Below the pieces are notes generated by a model. The model had not been told where the DNA came from, did not search any database, and saw only the letters and a list, made by a program, of their open reading frames with translations. From the NCBI GenBank assembly GCA_002751075.1, contig NAOQ01000277.1:66235-81971 (forward strand): 15,737 bases of DNA, in the 5' to 3' direction. Position 1 is the stretch's first letter; each line of letters starts with the position of its first letter. This document shows positions 1 through 11,334 of the stretch, in pieces. The position numbers were made by a program, and so were the translations under genes. This DNA is from Ichthyophonus hoferi (taxonomy: Eukaryota; Opisthokonta; Ichthyosporea; Ichthyophonida; Ichthyophonidae).

Positions 1-30
1 CACACTCAGGTGCAATTTTCTCAATTTCAG

Positions 31-111
31 AAGAGGCTTCTTAGCCAAACTGAGATAATTGATTCCTTACAGATGTACCTGAAACAATCAGGAGCATATG
101 AAAGATTACAG
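31..111 (+). CDS. Partial gene: one internal exon, possible ENY2/Sus1-like protein
   Basis: An 81-nt open segment in frame 1 lies between a good acceptor (ttttctcaatttcag, ending at 30) and a good donor (ttacag|gtaata, intron from 112). It encodes 27 residues, including YLKQSGAYERLQ. This resembles the first helix of ENY2/Sus1, the small SAGA deubiquitinase and TREX-2 mRNA-export subunit; from memory, yeast Sus1 has YLVESGNYELIS at the same place, and its gene is also split by an intron close to this point. The diagnostic continuation (L-x-x-x-GW) is not found downstream in the window. An alternative acceptor (ttccttacag, ending at 72) would shorten the exon. FOP/OFD1-type N-terminal helices have a similar L-x6-SG-x4-L pattern, so the family call is tentative. 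The start codon and the other exons are outside the window or unseen. Confidence 0.4.
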
Positions 112-599
112 GTAATACATAGTATTTCCAGATATACATTCAATGCTCTTGTTTTATAGTTAAAATGAAAATGTGTTTTTTAAAAGGTAGTTGTCCTAGC
201 ATTTTTTAAAGTTCTGAACATAAATGACTAGATTCAATACCAGAAATTAAGCAATCATCAAGCACCTGTTCATAAAACCTCATTTGAAACAATCATATTA
301 TGACTAAGGAATATGAACAAAACCATCTAACAAGGTAACATTCCTAGGATACATCCGTCTGGCCAGTACCTTACGCCCCAGACATAACTAGAATCATCAA
401 TGAGAATAAAGTTTCAAATTCTGGCAACTTCTCAGAAAGCACATAAAAGAGAATTTGCACATACATATATCCCAACGTCAACAGTATCGTCAACTATTCA
501 ACAGAGACAATGAACTAGGAGACAAGTGGGATTCAAAACCTCCGGTAAGGAATTATTTTTGTCTTCACTTATCACCAATCAGGTGTTAATGGAAGACCA
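112..599 (+). other. Intron or flank downstream of the first exon; no gene seen
   Basis: This stretch begins with a splice donor (gtaata) and has no long open frame. Its base composition is ordinary, with G present at normal levels, unlike the G-poor fossil that follows. A terminal repeat or primer-binding site of the downstream retroelement might lie here, but I could not identify one. It is probably intron sequence of the ENY2-like gene, if that gene is intact. Confidence 0.4.
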
Positions 600-3500
600 A
601 ATCTAAATCTCAGTGGGGTTACAGGCTCTTATTGTAGGCTTCCACTTCCATCCGCACCATGTCATTTCCCCCAAATACCCATACATACATTACAAACATA
701 AATATATAAAAAAACCCCTTTTATTGCACCTTTCAATTACACAAGGCAATATTTCCACAAATATAAAAATTGCTTTGTACTGGGGTTATCTTTTACTTGT
801 AGAATACCCAACCTTACCTTTATCATTTATAGATCTAGATATCCTCCCGAACCTGTATCCATTATTTTTACTTTTAGCCCAAATAACTTTCACAACCAAT
901 AGCTACCTCATTGCTACTAACACAAACATCTGTACCAACACAGTTCAACTACATCATCACCACCCAAAACCTTACTCAAATGTACATAATTATGTCAGAC
1001 TCTAACACTCCCACACCAATTATAGACACAACCCTATCTGACCTCATCAGTAAACAAATGGAGTCCTATATGCAAACCCTAAAGCAACAAGATAATACTT
1101 TTGCTACTCTTCCTCAAAAAATGTGTGATCTTAACATTAGTTTTTTAAAAGACTTTACTACTTCTTACTCCAAAGTTACCCAAGACACACATAACCTTAA
1201 CTTTAGAGAAAACACTCTTGAAAAACAAACATCTACCTCTAAGCCCATGGAAACTGCCCTACTACCTACAACTACTTCATTCCCCCCAGCATCAAATCCA
1301 TCATCTCAATCAATGCCAATATGTTGGCACCAGTACAATTATCATACATCACCAAGCATTCCTCCAACCTATCAATTTAAAATTATCTGTTACCACCAAT
1401 CCTAATTACCATAATTCACTTCAGAATTGGAAAAAGGAAACACCTATGATCTGCTGAAAATCTAACTGCAAAGATAGATTGCTTTACCCTTTTATTGCCA
1501 CGGAACAGAAGGATTTTATTAATAACCATTAATTACTGCCTGATAAGGCATTAGGCCAATGCATACCTTTAGAATTTTGTCAGACCTGATGAATATCAAA
1601 ACACCTCCATCAAATTTTTTAGATATAACATAATGGGCCTACAGCAGGATGGAACTACTTAATTCACACACACTACAGGACTGTTGCAGAATATTTAATC
1701 AATTACACATACAACATTTTAAACTGTGATTAAACTTAAATACTCTGAAACATTTACCCACGCTCTCACAAAATATACTAGCCTGGCTAACTGCCTTAAA
1801 AGATTTCTCCTAAATACTCCAGCACAAATCCAAGTTTTACATTCTATTATTCTTCTAGCATCCAGATTCAATTTTCAACTGACCCTAAATTTACTTCAAG
1901 GCGGTCAACGACTGACTTGGCCTATTCGTTACGCAGCCATGGCCAGAGTTAAAAACACCATGCACAAGTATCAACAAGTTATTGAATGACAAGTACAACA
2001 TACCAACAGAGACCAGGGGCATATGCAGTGCCCATGAAAATTATTATGCCAGTATCACACTGACCCCCATTCTAAACATAATACTCTAGAGCGTTTACTT
2101 AACAATAATGGATCAAAATTTGAAAAAAACAATTTTTCCTTTTAGACAGGTAACTACCAACACTTCTTGCTGACCAAGTAGCATAAAACAACCCACGTTT
2201 GCAGCTGTATCAACTGCCAAATCAACACAACCTAAACTCCATTTTGGAACATCACAATTGCCACAGGTCACTATGGCAAGAGTTCATAAACAGAGCGCCA
2301 GTGCATGACTGTGCCAACACTTCCCTCTACCATTCCAGAGGATACTCCTGCCTCAGGAGTCAATACTTCCATATGCCAACTTCCTGCTAAGAAGTTTCCT
2401 TTTTAACAGTGGATACTCTCGCACCACATCTGCATTCTTTATGAAATATTTACAAATTTTGCTCTTTTCTGCCACAATTTCCAAATTGCCAATGACACCA
2501 TAGTGCATGCTACTCACCATGGAACCACCGCATTAAAATCCCACATCCATGATAGCATACATGACATTATCATACATGATATTCCTTATGCTCCAGGCAT
2601 TACCCACAACTTCTCCTCAATCACCACCTTACACAGTCAATGCTGCATGATTGCCTTCAACAATGTGCAAGTTTTCATCTTTGAAAGTAATCGCTTCCTC
2701 CTATACAGTTATCCTTGGCAGGATAATATATTTCTATTTTGATGAAACTACTACTTCCATCCAGTTGCTTTTTTCAATCAAATTACAAAACCAAGGCAAT
2801 CAAATAACTACCTACAATGATCTTGGTAGTAGAATGTGTTCACTCCTAACTATACCCGTAGTAACACATTCACATACCCACTATACCAATCTCCAGGGAC
2901 ACCCACCCACCAATATTTCTTTTTCTAGTTGCTTCCCTTCCTTTTGTTCCATCTGCGTGTATTTCTAATAAGGTATGTTCTGTCATTCCCAATTTATGTA
3001 TCTTTCCCCAAAATAATTTAGAGTTGAAGTTAAACTACTCTACTGCATTGCTGCTTCCAAGAAGCACACCCCCTCTAATACCTCAGTTAACAAGATAGTA
3101 GCCAGCCATTTCCCTATGTGCAGGATGCATGTCACACATCCTCTACAAGCAATTTATAATGATATAATGGGTCCTATATGTGCCTCCAACAGTGGCTATC
3201 ATTAGTTTATCTTATTCATTAATGACTTCACTTACATTGCTATCATGGACTGCATAAAACGCAAGAGTGAGTTCCTCACCATCTTCCAACAATACATGGA
3301 GGCAGCCCATGCTAAACACTCCCCTCTATAAATCTCTACACTCTATATAGATCAAGGCACAGAATACACTTCAATTGCCTTCTTCAATCAACTCACTTTA
3401 TGGGACATTGAACATCACATCACCTTAACATATGCACCGCCAAAATCTAATGGAATATTACAATACATGAATAAACATATCATTACCATGGTGAGAGTTG

Positions 3501-3650
3501 CTTTAAATGCAGTCAATGTCCCTCATCCCTTCTGAAACTACATTATTAAAACAGCCATGTTTATCCATAACCATGTGCCCCTTACTGCCCTTACTGCCCC
3601 TTCAGATGTAAGCTCTACTGCCACACCAATCCAGCCACCCATCTTTCTAA
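600..3650 (+). mobile_element. Decayed Ty1/copia-type LTR retrotransposon fossil (gag-protease-integrase part)
   Basis: The parts lie in copia order on the + strand. A gag-like stretch covers about 910-1990, and a degenerate zinc-knuckle-like region lies near 2010-2100. A protease-like part at about 2460-2740 has the copia-style segment IPYAPGITHNFSSITTL, which precedes integrase in this family. An integrase core covers about 3150-3540, with recognisable pieces such as FILFINDFT, IKRKSEF, YIDQGTEYTS and LTYAPPKSNG. Integrase before any reverse transcriptase is the Ty1/copia arrangement (Pseudoviridae), not Ty3/gypsy. No reverse transcriptase or RNase H part and no clear LTR pair is visible, so the copy is 3'-incomplete. 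It is clearly broken, with more than ten disruptions, and looks old. The edges are approximate and follow the end of the G-poor composition. Confidence 0.75.
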
Positions 3651-6600
3651 GTTAATCATCTATGGCCATCTAGCATAATTACTTGGCTATGTGGACAACA
3701 TGGACAGCTGGATCATGTTCAAATGGGAGCTCTACTATATAACAATCTGCAGAAACCGTGTATTCTTCAAACGCACTTTTGTGTTTTAATGCCTCTCTTT
3801 TGCCCCACTTAGACCCTTTCCTGCCCAACATCACTCCTTCCAATCTCAATTCTGTTACCCTGATACAAGCTTGTTGTAAAATGGACCAAAAGAGGAAAGA
3901 TCTTCTGAGCTTGTCAGCCCAAATGAAGTAAAATTTAAAACTAATATCCATTGGGAGAGGAGTTTCATTAGGTAGATAGATATTGGAGACTGTAGATTCT
4001 TCAAAGTTGGAGGGAAGTATATTATTTACTTTCTATTAATTTTCATGAATGGAGCATTGGCTATAGGAGTCAGTAATAATCTGTACTTGGGTAAAATGCT
4101 GTTTTCAGAGGAACATGATATTCAGGTTTTAGTCATATTTCAATAAAAAATGAATATTTTGACTGGGTTTACACAGCATTTATGTGCGCTTAGACTTTTT
4201 ACCCCTTTATACAGACTTAAGATTCAGTTATCTAGTTACAGTCGAAGTGACTGACTTATAGTTACTTAATATAGTCCTAACAACTAAGTTAAATATTGGT
4301 AATGTAAATAATAATATTGCCACTATTTAATGTTAATAGGTAGTTCTCTGACTTCTGAACGAGCGAGAGATCTGAACACAGATTATTATATGCGAGTGCC
4401 AACGGGGACTAGATCACAATAACAATGCGATATAATTAAATGCAAAGTTTTGTGTATGTTACGAGTGCTTTTGCACTTTTTTTATTGTTACAACGTATGT
4501 GTGAGTGGGGGTACCGGAAGCGCTTTATTAGTTATTTCCGTTTTCATTTATACTTTGCTTTTTATCGTGCGTGCCATTTGTGATTATGATTAACACCTGT
4601 CTAGTTGTATTCATTATTGTAAATGAGGCTGACTATAAAGGTTCTTATTGGTTAATACAACTTTCGATAAGTCATAAAGACCCACTAGAATTGTCTGATC
4701 TTACCTCGATCCTCACATACCGCATACCATGTATTGACCATTCGATTTGCTTATTAGAGAACTGGTATTCGATTAGCTAATATGGGACCGATCATTACAT
4801 CATCGCTTGTTATCAGGATTTCGACTAAACTACAAACCATGTGTGCATTCGCAGTTAATAATCTTGCAACAGATACAATGGAACTCAATGGTGTGATCAA
4901 CTTTATCTAATCTATCAACGTCTTCTACGCCTGGTAGAAACCTAATCTAATCTCAGACTCTTTTAATGATCGATGTCTATCGATAATGATGTCCTGACTG
5001 CATTGGTGGATCCGTGTTTGGAAATAAAGTTGGCGTTGTACTTTTGTAAATTTCCTAGAATAGCGGATGGTTGTTCGCTAGGGATATTATTAGACATAAC
5101 TTCTGAAATTGAAAAAGTTAAATAGCTTTTTGTAATTTTTTTTTTCTTCATTATTAAATAGAAACTAATAATTATTGGTTGCTATAAAACCCATGTACCG
5201 TGACTTAGCCCATATCCTAGTACTAGTGCTGTTAGTGTCTGTACCCTTCAGAGTCGGATGGCGATAATCATTAGTATGAGTATTATAACTTAAATTTATC
5301 CCATGTTTAAGTTATATATGTGTTGATTGATAGGTGGAATATAATGGAATATATTTTTATTTTGGCTACATAAAGTATAAGAATCGAGAGAGCTATTCCC
5401 ATTGGTGGATCGAAACGCATTTCCCGTGGGTAATTAAAATAGCGATTGTAATTGAGATTGTGTGGCATGTCTTTATATCGCTAGAATCATTTAATATTAT
5501 TAGCAGTTATTATTACATATGTAGTCTGGAAAAATAGTTAGTGCAGTCTGTTTAAATGGCAATCCAAGATTATCGATCAAAATTGAACCAGCCAATGCAA
5601 GAGATCCCATGATTATACAATATACAATAGGAGTTATTCGAATGATTTATTAAACAACTTTGATAACCGTTTATATAAAAATATATATTTTAAACTCGCA
5701 ATCAAATAAAACTTGCAGTTGCTTTAACCGCCACTCAATAGCTTGTGGTTAGAAATAGAATAACCGTTCCATTTCTCCTATCATCTCACTGTTGATGAAA
5801 CCCATTTTTGGTAATAATTTACAGTATTACATATTAATATATTTAAGGTCACTTAATAAACCAATTCAATAACGTTCAAGTACGAGTTATAAAGAAATAT
5901 CTTTCTATTGAACTGAATATTATAATCACTTCCATGCAGCATCTACTAAGTATAAAAAGCGCAACACATTCAAATACATTATCACTGTCAAAATATGGCC
6001 CAAGTCTTATCGAATTACTCACTGAGTATTATTATTAGATCTCGGACATATGTCCCATATGGTGCATATTTCGAAGAACATTAAAAATTGCACGGCGAAG
6101 CCAAACACAAGGCTATCTAGTGTACAAAATTAATGCCAGTGTATGTGATCCAATAAGTTGTACTTTACTTCCTTATTTTTTATTAATTCGGTTTGAAATT
6201 TATTTGCATCGAAAAGAGTCACAACCACAGTTGAATTACAGCTGGTGCATAAAGGATAGCCTGCGCAAGTGTGCACTGGACCGTACCAGTGCTATCTTTT
6301 TTTAGTCATATATTATCCTGAGATCATTAAGATAGTATCGCTGCTTTTAATCTATTATCATCAACTTAAACATGATTTTCAATTTGTCTCAACAATAGCC
6401 TTTTAAACTTACTTAAATAATAATACCTAACATAGCTTTAAAATAACTGAAAATATTTACAATTTCAAAAAAAATTATTGTAGACTTTTCTTTCTTCTTC
6501 TTCTTATGTTGGTACAAGTTCCCATGAGCCATATGAACGTCATTCTAATCTAATCTATACATAGTTCACCGAAGTTTTGTAACAAGCCGATCATTATTAG

Positions 6601-7233
6601 CTTACTAAAAACGTTTCTAATTGGGTAAATGGATATATCATCTAGAAGGCGTGGGTAAAATCAAGTATCAGATCTTCGAGAAAAGACCAAATAATTGTGG
6701 TGGGCCTCCGTTATGGGTTATATTTTTTAACTACTAAGAAGTTTAACGTACAATAGGTTCCATTGACATTGGTGCTAGGATTGACATACGCGATAAACGG
6801 ATGTTGCGCAAAAGATAAAAGAAACAAAAACAGCTAATAATAAACACCGGAAATGTCGTTTCAAAAATTATAAAATAAAGCTTTACATTTCTTATATAAA
6901 CATACGTTATATTAATGATTAGAAGATACTTGACCTGTATTTTATAATCATTGTAGCTTTGTTGTAATATCTATGACACTATTGGCATTTGACAACAATC
7001 TGTGCCCACTTTTGTCGTCCATCCGGAATCAAAGCTGATTACTAGCATTAATTAGTGATAATAAGTTTTATTCACATCGTTGTGCGGCACCCTTTATTGA
7101 TTGATCTCATTGTGCAATCTCCACATTAGCATCTAAGCGAATCAAGCATCAGTTCTCTCTGACGTGGAAAAGAGTAATTACTACGGTTAATTGCCTTGAG
7201 GTGTGCGTAGATGTCTTCTATAGGATCCCTACC

Positions 7234-7262
7234 AAATCAAATCTTCAGAAAAGATTAGATTT
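7234..7262. repeat. Inverted repeat / hairpin
   Basis: Two 12-nt arms (aaatcaaatctt and aagattagattt) pair with a single mismatch around a 5-nt loop (cagaa). It stands alone in noncoding sequence with no T-run or gene beside it, so its role is unknown. It may be chance in AT-rich DNA. Confidence 0.5.
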
Positions 7263-7735
7263 CACAACGCTAACTCAGTGAAAAATACTTCTCAGAATAA
7301 TCAATCAATAATAACAGCCTACTATATATCAATTAATCTATCTCAAAATAAATTTTTGCGTCAAGATATTCCAAAATATACAAAACAATGACGGGTTACA
7401 TGACAATGGTATGTCCCCACAAATAAATGTTTTACGTCAAACCCAAAATATAATGTAAATTTCCTCTTTAATATTTTCTTAACCAATTGAAAAAAATCAG
7501 TTATTAATTGTGAAAAACAATAGTAATAGTTAATTATTTTTCAAATTAAATGAAATACGGGTATCCATGACAAGAAACACGGATATCACACAGTCAAATC
7601 AAAAGTCACCAAGGCAACTCGTGGGCTTGATTGATAGATAAGCTAAGTAGGTAATATAATACGCAATCCAGTCTAAGTCTTAGCATAATGATATCAAATA
7701 TTGGCACACTAGCGTAATTTTTGCGCTTACACCCA

Positions 7736-8003
7736 GTGCAATGCAAGAGTTAACAAAATGATAAGACCAAATGTAGGAACACCAATGTGAGTCTGCACAT
7801 AGTACGGTGCAAGAGTTAGCGACATAATAATGTCAATGAAACGATAGTGAAAACGAAATGATAAGCTTAACGAAATGAGATTGCAAGACCAAATCTAGGC
7901 GTACTAAATGTGAATTGATACGTGCGTCCAGCGCAATGTAGGAGTTAATAAAACGATAATACAATAGAAAAATACAGGAACACGAAAGTCAATTTGCACA
8001 TGC
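7736..8003. repeat. Degenerate tandem repeat, unit about 67 bp
   Basis: Related segments recur. Each starts with a block like tgcaatgcaagagtta (7737), ggtgcaagagttag (7806) or gcgcaatgtaggagtta (7931). This is followed by an aa(a/c)gataa block, then a block like aaatgtaggaacacca or aaatacaggaacacga, and in the first and third by a block near tctgcacat or tttgcacat. The first two copies are spaced by about 67 bp; the distance from second to third is nearly double, as if one unit had been lost or had diverged. It is an old, decayed satellite-like array with no coding potential. Confidence 0.5.
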
Positions 8004-8633
8004 CCAAGACAATGCCCAGTTTAGCACTAGTACATACGGACGGGAGTTTTTTTAAATCTTGACAGAGTGACGAGTTACTCAATCCAGAGTACTTATTTTT
8101 AACGATAAGAAATACAGGCCATGGTATTTACATAAAGCAGAATGTGCATTGGCTTATGTTGGTTGGTTCACAGGTATAGATCCTATAACGTGGTCTTGGA
8201 GTATGTTATGAACAATAGCTCTCTTTATTCTCATGAAATATCTACATTGTATTTTTTTTTTCCCAGAATAGAAATAAATATTTTTATGTATGAAATGATA
8301 TATGAAAAAGTAGAAAAGGTGTAAATTATCTATCATTTATCATGCCATATACCTGTGAACTATTTAGTTTATTTACGCTCTTTTGATGGTTTTTATTGGA
8401 GGAACTGGTGCTCAAACCGATCGATTATCGTATACTTGTACCCAACGGACCACATGCGCAACCCTTCAGTTTGTTTCTATTATTGCGAGTGTTATTGTAT
8501 GGTTAAAGTCGTACTTTCAGTTTTGTTTTAAATTTTATACTGTGTACTACCACTTTCTCTGTTATATACCTTCTATAAGTGACTAATTTTATTTTTTTTG
8601 GTTCTCGTGTTTATCCTTGGAAGGCGTGCCGAA

Positions 8634-10337
8634 ATGTCTTTACCTTCACCAAAGAACCCCGAGGAACCTGATCTATTTGTTCATGAGTTACCGACTTCGC
8701 CCTCGTCGAAAAAGTCAGGTACTTTTAAAGTGGAAGAAGTATACACGACAAAAATAGGTAGAGCCGCTGGTAAGTATTGTTATTTTACACAATATATAGT
8801 TGATGGGAATGGCAATGCAAACTGGGGGCAAAGAGTATTCTTACAGATTATGCACATGTACCTAAGGACCCTTGCACCTCTATGCATATGCACGAATATA
8901 TTATATATATGCCTACACACAGGCAAACGTTTCGTCATTTAAACACATAGTGTGGACTCTTACTCGCCCAATATGCGCCCAGTGTAGATTCTTTTATCTT
9001 TCATTCACTTGGTTCTTTATAACTTATTCTTATTATTCCTTGCAGATGATACACATGATGCTGCCGAGGAACCCCCGGTTGACCGTTTTCAGCACTTGGA
9101 ATGGCTGTTTTGGTTGCAAGGTGTCGGCTCTCTTCTACCTTGGAACACCTTTATCACCATTACCTCATATTGGTCATTCAAATTAATAGGATCTCCTTTT
9201 TTGGGCAATTACACAAACTATATCACCTTTATCAGCACAACAGTTCAGACTGTTACAAGCGTTCTCATCTCCAAGTATGTTTCCCGGTTGAGCTTCCCAG
9301 TAAGGGTTCTCTTACCTCTTAGTATATTTTTGGCTGTCTTTATCTTGCACACAATCTTTGTATGGGTACCAGCGATATCGGGAGTGCCGTTTTTCGGTTT
9401 CCTTATAGCTTGTGTGGCATTGCTGGCGATTTGTATGGGCGTCGAGCAGACGGCTTTGTATTCAGTTTCTTCTTACTTCCCGGGAATATATACAGCCCGT
9501 ATTGTCCAGGGCAGTGCTGGAGGCAGTATTCTGGTGTCTCTCATCAACGTGCTCACCATCCTTGGTAGCCCCGGGATAGAAGAGGCAGCCACAGCCTTCT
9601 TCGCAGTAGCATTGTTGACAATTATTGCGTGTATTGTTTCATATATCTACATTATCAAAACACCACATTTTAAATATTGGCATCGCAAGGCTGAGCTTCG
9701 TCAAATGTTAAGCACACCTGAAAGATCTTCGGCTGATGAATTTTCATCGGCGAAAGGAGGTTGGTCGGATTACTTCCGTGTTTTTAAAATGGCTGCTTTC
9801 TTGAGCACATCAGCCTTCTTATGTATGGTTGGAACCTTGATAGTCTTTCCCGTTGTTCCTCTTTCTATTCATCCATTTCACACTAAGGAGGATTCTAGAT
9901 TCTTTGGTGATCTATGGGTGCCAGTATACGTATTCCTTTTTTATGGCATTATGGACACAGTTGGAAGAACAATAGGCCCATATTTTCGACTTCCTAGTAA
10001 GACAGTATTTCCATTTGTCGTCCTCCGCTTTGTTTTTATTCCACTCTTTCTGTTTTGCAACGGGAAATGCATTACGGGTGTAGATACATTTATAGACTCG
10101 CTACCCCCTAATTATTTCAAAAATGACGCCGCTCCTGTCATTTTAAATCTGCTTCTTGGCTTGACGAATGGAATGAGCATTGAAGCCGTATACTATCACG
10201 CGCCAAACCTGGTAGAGGGAGAGGACAAGGTTGTAGCTAACAGTGTCGTGACGGCTTTCCTAATTGCAGGCTTGATGGTTGGTAGCTTTTCATCCTTTGG
10301 CATTAAAGCTGCCAATTGTCCTGGTGACCCATTTTAA
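8634..10337 (+). CDS. Equilibrative nucleoside transporter (ENT/SLC29 family), two exons
   Basis: Integral membrane carrier of the ENT family, expected to move nucleosides or nucleobases across the plasma or an organelle membrane. Exons 8634-8769 and 9046-10337 join in phase 1 to give 475 residues, normal for ENTs. The first ATG is at 8634, with an in-frame TAA upstream at 8584. Residues 1-60 are hydrophilic and cytosolic-like. The family signature is in TM1 (QGVGSLLPWNTFIT, 70-83). TM4-5 carry the ENT pattern EQTALYS...YFPGIYTARIVQG (179-201). A hydrophilic loop covers 250-292, FPVV is at 313-316 and the conserved D-x-x-G-R at 349-353. TM10 has LTNG (418-421), and TM11 ends near 467. About 11 hydrophobic segments are visible, as expected. 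No truncation or missing signature residue was found. Substrate, and whether transport is proton-coupled, cannot be told from sequence. It converges with the bZIP gene. Confidence 0.93.
8770..9045 (+). other. GT-AG intron of the nucleoside transporter gene
   Basis: The donor is gctg|gtaagt, a perfect consensus, and the acceptor is attccttgcag|atgat. Removal of 276 nt splits the aspartate codon at residue 46 (G|AT) and restores the frame from the hydrophilic N-terminus into TM1. The exon 1 frame reaches a stop inside the intron, at about 8940, so splicing is needed to make the transporter. Confidence 0.9.
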
Positions 10338-10668
10338 GTCAAGGCCATATGAAGCAGAACATTAGAAACAAACAATTAATTTATATTTGCATCAGATATA
10401 AATACGTTGAGATGGCAAGCAGTATGTGCTGAGTCACACACCCATAGCTATATCTTATAATATACCCAGCCGCACTCAGGTCCTTTTTCTATATTGTTTT
10501 TTAAAACAAGGAGCTTTTCAGTCTTGACGCCCGGAGGGCTATTTTTTTTCTTTATATTAATCATTAAAATCAAATCGCATATCGGTTAATTCTGGGGGCT
10601 GAATGCAGCCTTCTCGTCTAATTTTGTACATAGGAGGGTATCCAAGGTTTTAGCGGGCCTTTTTTTAT

Positions 10669-10674
10669 AATAAA
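10669..10674 (+). terminator. Poly(A) signal AATAAA for the transporter gene
   Basis: A canonical AATAAA lies about 330 nt after the transporter stop codon and is followed by a GT/T-rich stretch (gtcagtagttttttttgtttgctttg), which fits a downstream element. It is the first canonical hexamer seen after the stop. Confidence 0.5.
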
Positions 10675-11211
10675 GTCAGTAGTTTTTTTTGTTTGCTTTG
10701 TATATATAATGTAACTAGGAAAACTAGAAGTTTTCCACATTTTCTACTGAGTGCATAGATATGGAGCATTAGAACATGCTCAAAGGCTTTTGCGGTAAAA
10801 ATAAACTGAAAGCAACATCTGTCTGAGTATATGACTGGTAATTGGTAATCTCAGCATGAACTTTCTTTCGTATATATATATATGCATTGTAACAACAATA
10901 ATATTTTCAATTTTTATGTACACATCCAAAGATCTCGTCCCCCCCGACTCTATGAAGTATGCACATACTATAACTGCACGTACTTGGTATAGACTAAATT
11001 GAATCGGCATCTTATTTCTACCATTTATTAATTGTAGCTTATCAAATACAAATCTATGACTTGTAGATTGAATAGACAGTTTGTTCCTACGCTTATTAGC
11101 TTGAATAACGCCAAGTGTTGGTTATTATAAATAGATCAAGATGGCCCAGAATACATACAAGATTAAATTACGGGATGAGGAAACGGTGCTACATTCAAAA
11201 AGTTTTAATAG

Positions 11212-11217
11212 TTTATT
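11212..11217 (-). terminator. Poly(A) signal AATAAA (minus strand) for the bZIP gene
   Basis: TTTATT on the + strand reads AATAAA on the minus strand, about 120 nt beyond the stop of the unspliced bZIP frame and about 240 nt beyond the stop of the spliced frame. A single 3' UTR could therefore serve both forms. Confidence 0.45.
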
Positions 11218-11334
11218 TTGATTTTTAAGACTCGAAAGCCAAAAGCCGATATTAAAGGCTTTTCTATATTGGTAGGGTGTTCTTATGCTATTTAAGAACT
11301 TTATCTTTTACAAGATGTATATATATATATATAT

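Larger units (their letters stand above)
3651..8633. other. Long region without a supportable gene
   Basis: About 5 kb of AT-rich sequence with only short, unrecognisable open frames of at most about 90 codons on either strand. Composition becomes balanced between strands again after about 3700. I saw no tRNA, rRNA or snRNA signature and no convincing chain of exons. Recognisable content is limited to short homopolymer and TTC runs (for example 6480-6505), a hairpin at 7234-7262 and a degenerate tandem repeat at about 7736-8003. The last few hundred bases must hold the promoter of the transporter gene that starts at 8634. Small RNA genes or fast-evolving short exons cannot be excluded. Confidence 0.5.
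10338..11334. other. Convergent intergenic region: 3' UTRs of the transporter and bZIP genes
   Basis: This stretch of about 1 kb lies between two tail-to-tail genes. It contains T-rich runs, a short TA repeat near 10870-10884 and another just outside the bZIP stop near 11320-11335. Poly(A) signals facing each other are listed separately. Short open frames here (for example on the minus strand at 10780-11010) resemble nothing known. Confidence 0.6.

Noticed and set aside
528-545. tRNA B-box-like or primer-binding-site-like sequence (gtgggattcaaaacctcc)
   Set aside because: It has an extra base compared with a B box, there is no A box or cloverleaf, and no LTR end adjoins it.
3679-3951. 90-codon minus-strand frame
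   Set aside because: It lies at the edge of the retroelement fossil in antisense, has no recognisable domain and no conserved motif.
4571-4780. 69-codon + frame, and similar short frames at 5334-5537, 6120-6305 and 8142-8336
   Set aside because: Their lengths are what AT-rich noncoding DNA gives by chance, and none shows a motif, splice context or family resemblance.
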